NCBI RefSeq assembly: GCF_008119785.1
Contig: NZ_VSFA01000038.1
Coordinates: 1 to 64,000 of the forward strand
DNA from: Micromonospora sp. MP36
GTDB lineage: Bacteria; Actinomycetota; Actinomycetes; Mycobacteriales; Micromonosporaceae
Direction: 5' to 3'
DNA length: 64,000 nt
Numbering within the stretch: the first letter of the stretch is position 1; each line of letters begins with the position of its first letter. Position numbers and translations under genes: made by a program. The notes below the pieces were generated by a model. The model searched no databases and was not told where the DNA came from. It saw only the letters and a program-made list of their open reading frames with translations. This document shows positions 22,595 through 31,200 of the stretch, in pieces.

Positions 22595-25567
22595 TCAGGG
22601 TGCGGTGTAGCGCGTGGCGGCGTAGTTGTCGAAGCTCAGCGACCCGCTGGTGGTGGCGGTCCGGGCGACCAGGCCCAGCGCCGCCGACTCCACGGTGTAG
22701 CCGCTGGTGTCGCCGGTCAGCGTGCCGACCGTGGCGGCGCCGACCTTCAGGGTGGCGGAGCCGGCGGTGGCGGACACCCAGTCCAGCCGGACCGTCCCGC
22801 CGTTGGCGGCGACCCAGCCGGTGTATGCCCAACCGGCCGGCCGCAGCAGCCCCAGCCGGAACTGGTTGACGCCGTTGCTGCGGCGGTACTGCACCACGGC
22901 GAGGGCCCCGCCGGCGGCGTTGCGCAGCTGGTAGACGGTGACCACGGCGGTCTGCGGGTTGACCGTGCCGAGGATGACGTCCGCCTTGGCATGGATGCTG
23001 CGCTCGGCGGCCGGGGTGTTGTCCACGACGTACCCCACCGTGCCGACGACCAGTTGCCCGCCGGAGACCGACACCGTGCCGCTCACCTGCGACCAGGCGC
23101 TCGTGCCGCCGGTGAAGGCGTCCGCGAAGATGGCGTTCGGCGGGTCCACGCCGACGGTGACGCTGCCGGCCGTACCCCAGTTGCCCAGCGCGTCCCGGGC
23201 CCGCACGCGCAGGGTGTGGTTGCCCCTGCTGAACCCGTTGAGGGCGATCGTGGTGGCGAGGGCCGTGCCGCTGACCGTCATCGGGTGGCCGTGGCCGGCG
23301 CCGGGGTCGGCGCCCTCGTACCATTCGGCGGCGGTGACCGCGGCGGCCGCGTCGGTGGCGGTGGCCGTCAGGGTGAGCGTCGCCGCCCGGGCGGTCGGGT
23401 TCGGGGCCGCGGTGACCGCGCTGACCACCGGCCCGGTCCGGTCCAGGACGAAGGTGACCGCGGCGAGCGGCCCCCAGTTGCCGGCCGAGTCGCGGGCGTG
23501 CACCAGCACCTGATGGGTGCCGTCGGCGACGCCGGTCAGCTCGCTGAGCGGCAGCAGCCCGTAGGTGTTCTCGGTGGCGCCGTTGTACGACCCGTCGAGG
23601 GCGACGAAGGTGAAGCCGGTGCCGTCGGCCCCGCCGGCGTCGAGGAAGCCTTCCGCGCCGGCGATCGTCGAGTGCACTCCACCCCCGTTAGGGTCGGTGA
23701 ACGCGGCGTTGATCCGCAGGTCGGTCGGGTCGGACGCCGAGCCGGTGCGGCCGTCGGTGGCGGCCGGGTCCACCGCCCCGGAGAGCAGGGTCGGCACCGT
23801 CCGGTCCACCACCAGGTCGGCGGCGGCGTACGGGCCCCAGAGCCCGAACGAGTCCGCGGTGTGCACCAGCACGGTGTGCCGGCCCTCGGCCAGGGCCGCG
23901 GCCACCACGGCCGGGACGCTGCCGGACTCGGCGCTCACCGCCGCGTCGGGGATGCCCAGGGTGAGCGGGGTGCCGCTGCCGTTGGCTCCGGTGGTGTCCA
24001 CGAAGTATTCCGCGCCGGTCACAGTGCCGCCGAGGCCGCGGTCGTCGCCGGTGGCGGAGATCGCGAGGTCACCGCTGCCACGGGTCGGGTTCGGGCCGAC
24101 CGTCACCCCGGTGGTGACGGCGCCGGTGACCGCGAGGTTCAGGGTGGTGCTGCCGACCACGCCCCAGTTGCCCGCCGCGTCGTGACCACGGACCCAGATG
24201 GTGTGTTTCCCCTGGGTCAGCGTGGTGAGCAGGTCGGCTGGGAGGGTGGCGGTGGCGCCGGTGACGGTCGGGCCGGCACCGAAGCCGGCGGCGGTGAACG
24301 GGATGCCGGTGCCCTCGGCGACCCGCAGGTCGTCGACCACCGCCTCGGCCCGGTCGACCACCGAGTTGCCGCCGCGCGCGTCGGTGAAGTCGGCGGTGAC
24401 GATCACCGTGTCGCGCACGCTGGCCGGGCTCGGTGCGGCCCGGACGTTCGCCGCGGTCGGGCCGACGTGGTCGCCGCTGACCGGGGGCGGGTTGGTGTCG
24501 AGGAAGGTGAGCATGCCGCCGAACGCCTGTTGCGGGCTGACGCCGGTGACGGTGGTGCCGTAGCGCTGCCCGGCGTTGTTGAGCTGGCCGCCGGACTCCA
24601 GCAGCGCGAAGCGCCGCCCGTCCGGGCCGGACGGCACGCTCACCACGGCGTCCACCGCCTGCCCCGGTTGCAGCGGCACGGTGACCGCCGCCTCCGGGTA
24701 CGCGGCCGGTCGGGCGTCCTGGCCGACGACGTTCTGGTCCAGCCCGAGCAGGGTCATCGGGTGCGGCTGCAGCCCGGCGGCGACGTAGCGCAGCAGCACC
24801 TTGCGGCCGACGTCGGTGGCGACCACGTCCGTCTCCGGGAATGCCTTGCCGTTGATCAACCGGTACTTCGGGGCGTACGCGCGCAGGTCGTAGCTGCCCG
24901 GTGCGGCGTTGAAGGCCGGGTCCACCTCGGTGAGCACCAGCACCGCCTCGTCGTCGTACACCGAGGCGGCGTCCCCGTACGCGCTGGGCCGTCCGCCGAC
25001 CGCGGGGGCACGGACCACCAGCGCGCCGACCAGGCCCATGGCGACCTGCCGGGCGCCGAGTGCGGTGTGGCCGGCCTGGTAGAGGTACGTGCCGGGGCGG
25101 GCGGCGGTGAAGGTGTAGCTGCGGGTGCCGCCGGGTGCCGCGCCGGTGCGGTCCGGGGCGAGCCCGGTGACCGCAGGGAACGCCAGCGCCAGGGCGTCGG
25201 TGAGTCCGTTGTGCACGGTGATGGTGACCCGGTCGCCCTGGTCGACCACGAGCACCGGGCCGGGCAGGGTCGCCGGGGCGGCGTCGGTCGAGGCGAAGCC
25301 CCAGATCGGCACGGGCGCCGCGGCGCCGGGCAGCACCACCGAGCCGGGCTTGGCCCAGAGGTCGCAGGTGGCCGTGCCGCCGGCGAGCTGGCAGCCGGTC
25401 TGCGGCAGGGTGCCCTGGGGCGGGGCCGGGTCACCGGCGAGGGTGGCCGGCGTCCGCCCGGTGGCCACCGCCGGCTGCGGAGCCGCGGCGCGCGCCGGGG
25501 CCGGGCCGAGCGTCAGCAGCGCGGCCGCCATCCCGGCGACCAGCCGAGGCGTACGGGTCAGTGTCAT
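22595..25567 (-). CDS. secreted cupredoxin-domain protein with Ig-like repeats
   Basis: The 990-residue protein starts at ATG 25567 with GGGAGGG upstream; a signal peptide spans about 1-25. Residues 30-390 are a multicopper-oxidase-like cupredoxin pair (VLVVDQGDRVTITVHNGL, GTYLYQAG, HPMTLLGLDQNVVG). The copper motifs are degenerate: no HCH triad is present and GHTALGARQ stands where a Cys-containing loop is expected. Residues about 400-850 hold tandem Ig-like domains (VSAVTAAPNPTARAATLTL-type repeats ending in HDAAGNWG or RDSAGNWGP). The C-terminus (FADAFTGGTSAWSQ onward) resembles a concanavalin-like domain. It is probably a surface or secreted binding protein of the copper block, not itself an oxidase. 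Confidence 0.72.
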   Translation of the reverse strand: MTLTRTPRLVAGMAAALLTLGPAPARAAAPQPAVATGRTPATLAGDPAPPQGTLPQTGCQLAGGTATCDLWAKPGSVVLPGAAAPVPIWGFASTDAAPATLPGPVLVVDQGDRVTITVHNGLTDALALAFPAVTGLAPDRTGAAPGGTRSYTFTAARPGTYLYQAGHTALGARQVAMGLVGALVVRAPAVGGRPSAYGDAASVYDDEAVLVLTEVDPAFNAAPGSYDLRAYAPKYRLINGKAFPETDVVATDVGRKVLLRYVAAGLQPHPMTLLGLDQNVVGQDARPAAYPEAAVTVPLQPGQAVDAVVSVPSGPDGRRFALLESGGQLNNAGQRYGTTVTGVSPQQAFGGMLTFLDTNPPPVSGDHVGPTAANVRAAPSPASVRDTVIVTADFTDARGGNSVVDRAEAVVDDLRVAEGTGIPFTAAGFGAGPTVTGATATLPADLLTTLTQGKHTIWVRGHDAAGNWGVVGSTTLNLAVTGAVTTGVTVGPNPTRGSGDLAISATGDDRGLGGTVTGAEYFVDTTGANGSGTPLTLGIPDAAVSAESGSVPAVVAAALAEGRHTVLVHTADSFGLWGPYAAADLVVDRTVPTLLSGAVDPAATDGRTGSASDPTDLRINAAFTDPNGGGVHSTIAGAEGFLDAGGADGTGFTFVALDGSYNGATENTYGLLPLSELTGVADGTHQVLVHARDSAGNWGPLAAVTFVLDRTGPVVSAVTAAPNPTARAATLTLTATATDAAAAVTAAEWYEGADPGAGHGHPMTVSGTALATTIALNGFSRGNHTLRVRARDALGNWGTAGSVTVGVDPPNAIFADAFTGGTSAWSQVSGTVSVSGGQLVVGTVGYVVDNTPAAERSIHAKADVILGTVNPQTAVVTVYQLRNAAGGALAVVQYRRSNGVNQFRLGLLRPAGWAYTGWVAANGGTVRLDWVSATAGSATLKVGAATVGTLTGDTSGYTVESAALGLVARTATTSGSLSFDNYAATRYTAP

Positions 25568-25587
25568 CGTCGCCCTCCCCTGCCGTG

Positions 25588-26901
25588 TCACGCCGGACAC
25601 CCGGCGGGCGGGTCGATGCGGATCAGCGTCATCATTCCGCCGAAGCTCGCCCCGTAGTTGGTGGCCTGTTCCAGCGCGTGGCTGTGCGCGACGTGGTAGT
25701 ACTCGCCGCACTGGTTGTTCTGCACCACGCCGGGTGGCAGCTCGCCCTGCTCACCACCGAGGTATGGGTTCTCCGCGAACCAGGTCTCCGGGCCGGGGCC
25801 GACGATCTGGTCCTGCAACGACGGCAGCGGCACCGGGATCGGGTTGGCGTTCGGGTCCCAGTGCTCGGCGTCCTTCCAGACCATCAGGGTGTCCACGGTC
25901 TGCCCGGGGGCGACGTCGATGAGGAAGTTGGAGAACGAGAGGTCCTGCCCGCCGGGGCCCTGCGCCGGCCGCCCGTCCCGGGCGATCAGTTGCTCGTCGC
26001 TGCCGTGCGGGTGGAACGGGTAGCTGACCGAGCCGGCGTTGAGGTAGCGGATCAGCGCCGGCTTCGGGTTGCTGACCGGGTCGTACGGGCGGATGTGGAT
26101 CAGCGCGCCGTACGGCTGGGCGGGCAGCCAGTCGGCGTGGTTCGGGGCGATGGTGTCCGGCATGCTGCGCCCGTTGATGGTGAAGTAGCGGGCCTTGTAC
26201 TTCGTGAAGTCGTACGCCCGCCGGCGCTCGACGGCCAGGTGCAGGTCCGGGTCGATCTCGCCGAGCAGGTAGAGGTACTCGTGGTCGGGGTCGAACGCCG
26301 AGTCGGCCCGGTCGTTCTCCCGGTCCGGGTGCCCGGCCGGCCGGACGACGAGGGCCCCGTACAGGCCCATCTGCACCTGCTTCTGCACATCGGTGCCGGA
26401 CTGGTAGAGGTAGGTGCCCGGTGGGCCGGCGGTGAAGGTGTAGGTGACCGAGCCGGAGTTGGCTCCGGCGGTAGTGGTGAGCGAGGTGAGGGTGCCGCCG
26501 GTGTCGGTCTCCGGCTGGGCCGGCTGGCCGTCGGCGAGCACCTGCGCCTGGCCGGGGAAGGTGATCGAGGTGGGCTCGGGGAGCGTGTTGTGCAGCACCA
26601 CGGTCACCTGCACTCCGGCGGTGACGCAGAGCGTTGGGCCGGGCAACTGGAAGGCGCCGCCGCTGGCCGCGTAGCTCCACATGTAGATGCTGTTGCCGTC
26701 CGGCATGGCCGCGTACCCGCCGGTGGCGGTGAGGTCGAAGGCGTTGTCGCCGGAGGTGAGGCACTCCAGGCCGGCGGGCGGGCTGGCGGCCGACTGGCTC
26801 GGCGCGGGGACGACGAGCACGGCGACGATGGCGGCGGCGAGCGGCACCACGCTCAGCCGCTTCCATCGGCGGCGGTCGAGACGAAGCATCGGTACCCCCA
26901 T
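25588..26901 (-). CDS. secreted multicopper-oxidase-like protein
   Basis: The 437-residue protein has a signal peptide (about 15-37, LAAAIVAVLVVPAPSQS) and two cupredoxin domains. Visible copper-site candidates are YPFHPHGSDEQ and, near the C-terminus, CGEYYHVAHSHALEQATNYG followed by a Met-rich GGMMT. No HCH triad is present; the spacing differs from classical laccases, so copper content is uncertain. The start (ATG 26901) follows the previous stop by one base; ATG 26889 is an alternative with GGGGG upstream. Co-transcribed with the oxidase before and the cupredoxin-Ig protein after. Confidence 0.7.
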   Translation of the reverse strand: MGVPMLRLDRRRWKRLSVVPLAAAIVAVLVVPAPSQSAASPPAGLECLTSGDNAFDLTATGGYAAMPDGNSIYMWSYAASGGAFQLPGPTLCVTAGVQVTVVLHNTLPEPTSITFPGQAQVLADGQPAQPETDTGGTLTSLTTTAGANSGSVTYTFTAGPPGTYLYQSGTDVQKQVQMGLYGALVVRPAGHPDRENDRADSAFDPDHEYLYLLGEIDPDLHLAVERRRAYDFTKYKARYFTINGRSMPDTIAPNHADWLPAQPYGALIHIRPYDPVSNPKPALIRYLNAGSVSYPFHPHGSDEQLIARDGRPAQGPGGQDLSFSNFLIDVAPGQTVDTLMVWKDAEHWDPNANPIPVPLPSLQDQIVGPGPETWFAENPYLGGEQGELPPGVVQNNQCGEYYHVAHSHALEQATNYGASFGGMMTLIRIDPPAGCPA

Positions 26902-26902
26902 C

Positions 26903-28162
26903 TCAGGCGTTCGCCCGGGTCTGCGCCGGGAGCGTGCCGGGCGGTGAGATCCGGATCTCGGTCAACTGCCCGCCCCGCCCGCCGCCGGCGTTGGCCAGTG
27001 ACGTCAGGTCGCGGTCGTAGAGCAGGTACGTGCCGGCGTCGGGCGCGGTGAAGATGACGTCGCGGCTCTCCCCGGGCCCGATCTCGACGGTGTTGGTCAC
27101 CTGGTACTCGGCGCTGCCGTCCCGGCCGCGCAGCAGCGCGGCGTCCTTGCCGACCACCAGCAGGTCGATGCCGTCGACGGTGAGGGTGTGGTTCTGGTAG
27201 CCGAGGTTCGCCAGCCGCAGCAGCACCCGCTCGCCCGCGTTCGCGGTGATCAGGGAGGAGATCGGCTGGTAGCGCAGCCGCCCGGCGGCAGGGCTGAGCG
27301 GGTCGCCGTTCGGGGCGAGGGTGTCCGGGTAGCAGCGGCCGTTGAAGGCGAAGAAGGAGGGCTTGTAATCGGTCCAGTCGGTGGTCTGGATGTGGGCGTC
27401 GCGGTAGTGCGCCTCGGCCCACACCTCGGTGAGCATCAGCGCGAACTCCCGGTCGTACCGGGTGGAGCCGTCGCCGTCGTTGTAGACGTACCTGCCGGGC
27501 GGCACGTCGGCGGTGCCGGCGTTCTGCGCCGGGCGTACGTAGACGATGCCGGTCATTCCCATCTGCACGTGCTCGACGTCTTCGAAGTGGCAGTGGTACA
27601 TGTACGTGCCGGCGTCGTGCGGCCGGTAGAAGTAGGTGAACTCGCGGCCGATCGGCACCGAGATGGACAGCTCCGGCACGCCGTCGAAGAGCGGGATGGC
27701 GTTGCGGAAGCCGTGCCAGTGCACGGTGTGCCCGTCGACCAGGTCGGGCCGCTGCGCCAGCCCGAGGTTGGTCAGCTTGATCTTGATGTCGGTCTCCTGG
27801 TCGAAGCCGAGCAGCGGGGCGCTGATCTGCGCCTTGCCGCGCTGCGCGGTGACCTCGGTGGCGGACAGGCCGGTCACGTCGCGGAACCCGAAGACGTACA
27901 GGTCGGTGCCGGCCGGGGCGAGCGGATCGGGCCAGAACGGGCTGATCGGCGGGGAGCCCTGCGGCATGGACACCCAGCCGTCGGTGGCCGCCAGGTGCAG
28001 GGTCGCCGTCGGGTTCGGCACCGCGCGGGGCAGCACGGCCGCCGGGCGGCGCAGCTGGGCGTCGGAGCCGCTCTCCGGCAGGACCGCCCAGGTGCCCAGA
28101 CCGGTCACGCCGGCCAGCAGGGCCCGCCGGCTGATGCGCCGCTGCCGTACGGGATCGCTCAC
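26903..28162 (-). CDS. Tat-exported multicopper oxidase
   Basis: The 419-residue protein starts at GTG 28162, behind GAGGAGGAG. The N-terminus RRISRRALLAGVTGLG is a twin-arginine signal (RRxSRR), fitting export of a folded copper enzyme. Copper motifs: HTVHWHG (HxHG) and MYHCHFEDVEHVQMGM (HCH plus His and Met). A second cupredoxin domain (RVLLRLANLGYQNHTLTVDG, GTYLLYDRD) follows without an obvious copper set. Length matches two-domain or truncated multicopper oxidases. Substrate (Cu(I), Mn(II) or phenols) cannot be told from sequence. Confidence 0.82.
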   Translation of the reverse strand: MSDPVRQRRISRRALLAGVTGLGTWAVLPESGSDAQLRRPAAVLPRAVPNPTATLHLAATDGWVSMPQGSPPISPFWPDPLAPAGTDLYVFGFRDVTGLSATEVTAQRGKAQISAPLLGFDQETDIKIKLTNLGLAQRPDLVDGHTVHWHGFRNAIPLFDGVPELSISVPIGREFTYFYRPHDAGTYMYHCHFEDVEHVQMGMTGIVYVRPAQNAGTADVPPGRYVYNDGDGSTRYDREFALMLTEVWAEAHYRDAHIQTTDWTDYKPSFFAFNGRCYPDTLAPNGDPLSPAAGRLRYQPISSLITANAGERVLLRLANLGYQNHTLTVDGIDLLVVGKDAALLRGRDGSAEYQVTNTVEIGPGESRDVIFTAPDAGTYLLYDRDLTSLANAGGGRGGQLTEIRISPPGTLPAQTRANA

Positions 28163-28190
28163 GATCTCCTCCTCGGGGTGGGACGGGCGG

Positions 28191-28230
28191 GTCCGCGGGC
28201 AGCCGGTGTGGGCGCCGGCCGCCCGCGGAC
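28191..28230 (-). terminator. hairpin terminator after giant secreted protein
   Basis: GTCCGCGGGC (28191-28200) and GCCCGCGGAC (28221-28230) form a perfect 10-bp stem with GC-rich internal pairing, immediately downstream of the stop of the 28233 gene. The oxidase genes may therefore have their own promoter or depend on readthrough. Confidence 0.55.
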
Positions 28231-28232
28231 GG

Positions 28233-31200
28233 TCAGGGCACTTCGTCCGCGCCGGCGTCCGGGCGGGTGGTGCTGCGCGCCTGGCCGTCGATGTCGACCG
28301 TCGGGGCGGTGACGGTGAAGGTGCCGTAGGTGCGGGAGCGCACCCCGAGGTCGCTGGCCGACGAGCTGGCGTCGGCCAGGTGGTAGTCGCCCATGCCGGT
28401 CAACGGGACCTGCTGGAGCACCAGCACGGCCTGCCGGAACGACGGGAAGGTGCGCGAGGTGAGGATCTGCACCGACACCGGGAACGGGCTGCGGAACCGC
28501 GGATCGGCGCCGACCCGGTTGGTGCCGCTGAGCGTGGTGCCGGTGGTGTCCTGGAGCGCCGAGTTGGTCGGGGTCAGCGGGCCGACCCCGTCGGCGGAAC
28601 CCATGTCCCAGTGGCGGACGGTGTCGCCGGCCGGGGCGTCGGCGGCGCCGATCCCGGTGACGGTGACGCCGTTCCACTCGCCGGCCCGGTTGTGCCAGAA
28701 GATGTTGTTGAACAGCTTCGGCTTGCTGAAGGTGGGCGCGCCGGCCGGCAGCGTGGCCTGGAGCTGGCCACTGTTGGCGGTGGTGGACAGGCCGGCCGGG
28801 GCGGCGCGGCCGTTGCTGGTGGCCGCGGTGGCGGTGGTGATGTTGCCGGCCACCGTGTTGTTGACGAACCGGACGTCCGGCGCGTCGTCGAGCGCGACCC
28901 CGCCGCCCTCGTGGGTGGAGATGTTGTCCAGCACCAGGTTGTTGGTCACCGAGATCGGCACGTTGCCGGCCTGGAGCAGCCGGATGCCGCCGCCGTCGTC
29001 GTTGGCCAGATTCGCCTCCACCACGTTGGCGTCGATGTCCACCGCGCCGGAACCGGGCGAGAGCTTCGTCGGGTCCGACGGCAGCTCCCCGGCGACCATG
29101 ATCCCGCCGGCCTCGTCGTACGACTGGTTGAGCCAGATCCGGTTGTTCGCGATCCGGCCGTTGTAGGACAGGCCGTAGTGGCTGATCCCGCCGCCGTACT
29201 CCGCGGAGAAGTTGCCGCAGACGGCGTTGTGGTCGACGGAGTACGCGTTGCTGCCGGCGAAGATGCCGATGCCGCCGGCCAGGTTGGTGCCGCCGTTGTC
29301 CCGGATCTGGTTGCGGGAGATGGTGACGTGGTCGTTGCCGGTGTTCAGGTACGGGGTGCCGACCCGGATCGCGCCGCCGTACGAGCCGCTGTTGGCGACG
29401 ATGACGTTGTCGGTGATCCGGGTGTAGCGGGCGGCACCGTGCAGGTAGACCCCGCCGCCCTGGGTGATCACCGCGCCCGGCGCGCCGTACGGGGTGCTCA
29501 CCCCGCCGGTCCCGACGTTGATGTTGCCCGGGAAGTCGGACTGGTTGCCGCCGGTGATCCGGAAACCGTCGACGGTGACGGCGTTGCCGGAGCTGAACTG
29601 GCCGGGACGGGCCAGCACGGTCACCACCGCGCCGTCCGGCACGCCCGCCGACCCGGCGTGCGGGAGGGACGCGACGAGGTTCAGCCACGCGGTGCCGGCG
29701 GGGTTGTCGATGCCGAACGCCCGGCCGTCCAGGATGGACCCGGCGACCACCGTGCCGTCGGTGTACCGGCCGCCGGGGCCGACGCCCTGGAGGCGGACCG
29801 ACGAGTGCACGACGACGTTCTCGTAGTACGCCCCGGTGGGGTTGTCCGGTCCGGGGCTGTTCGGCCAGACGGCGACGACCGCGATGCCACCGATGGTGGC
29901 CGCCGCCTCCAGCGCCGCCTGCACGCCGGAGTAGGTGGTCTCCCCGGTGCGCACCGCCCAGGCGGGCGGCCTGACCTGGAAGAGCCGGGGGTTGGCCGCC
30001 CCGCCGATGCCGGTGCCGTAGGTGGTGCCGAGGAGCTGGAAGGTGAGTCCGTTGGTGGTCCGTTGGCCGTTGGTGGCGGTGACGCTCACCTCCGCCGGGC
30101 CGGCCGAGCCGCCGGTGACGGTGACCTCGATCCGCCGGTCGGACCAGGAGTTGACGGTCACCGTCGGGTCGGTGCCGGCCGAGTCGAAGACGACGGCGCT
30201 GCCCGGACCGCGGGTGCCGAATCCGCTGCCGGTGATGGTGACCCGGCGGTCGGTGTCGGTGCTGCGCAGGAAGGGCCGGGAGACCGCGAAGAGCTGCGGG
30301 GTGTCCCCGGCCGGGTCGCACTGCACCGCGCCGAGCTGCCCGGAGCCGGGCGACAGCACCACCGGGGCGACCGCGGTCGGCGCGGTGTCGGTCACCGTGT
30401 AGAGCCCGGGCCAGGCCTGGAAGTTGGTGGCGATGGTGCGGTAGCGGGGGTTGTAGTTGCCGTTGAGGTGCCCGGGCTGGCCGGGGTCGTTGCCGACGAA
30501 GCGGTACATGTTCGGGCACGGCCCGGCCGGCAGTGGGCAGTTGTACGTGCTGGTCGAGGGTTCGATCGCCTCGTACATGCCGTTGAAGTCGGTGTCCACG
30601 GTGTCCACCAGGCGGCCGGCCCAGTCGTAGAGGCCGACCGGGATGTTCGGGATGGCCTCGGCCTCGCCGTAGTTGACGCTGCGCTTGTCGTGGCTCAGGC
30701 CGAGGTCGTTGATGACCAGGCCCCAGAAGTGGGTGGGCAGCGGCACGGGGGTGAACAGGTTGAAGTTGGGTGCGCTGGCCTGCCCGGCCCGGACCTCGAC
30801 CAGCTTGGTGTCGCAGAGCGGGCGTCGCTGGCCCTCGAACGGGCTGCCGCCACCGTCGCGGAAAGCGGGGTCGGTGACGTGCACGGTGTGCAGCGCGCCG
30901 GCGCACGACGAGTTGATGCCGTTGCCCTGCGACGGGGGCTCGCCCGGGTCGGGCTGCGGGTCCGGCGGCGCCGGCTGCTCGGTCGCCTGGTCGGGCGAGG
31001 GCGGGAAGTTCTCCTGGGGCAGGAAGCCGTCGCCGTCGAAGACGTTGACGTCCTCCTCCCGGGTGGGCAGGTACATCGGGCCGCCGCCGACCGGGTTCTC
31101 GCCCAGCTCCACCGACACCAGGTAGTCGTCGGGCACCAGCGGCTGGGTCTGGCCGTCGGGCAGCGGCGCGTACAGCGGCAGATCGTGGTCGGGGCCGGGG

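Noticed and set aside
22991..25657. 888-residue plus-strand frame
   Set aside because: It is the antisense shadow of the cupredoxin-Ig gene, Gly/Arg-rich and without domains.
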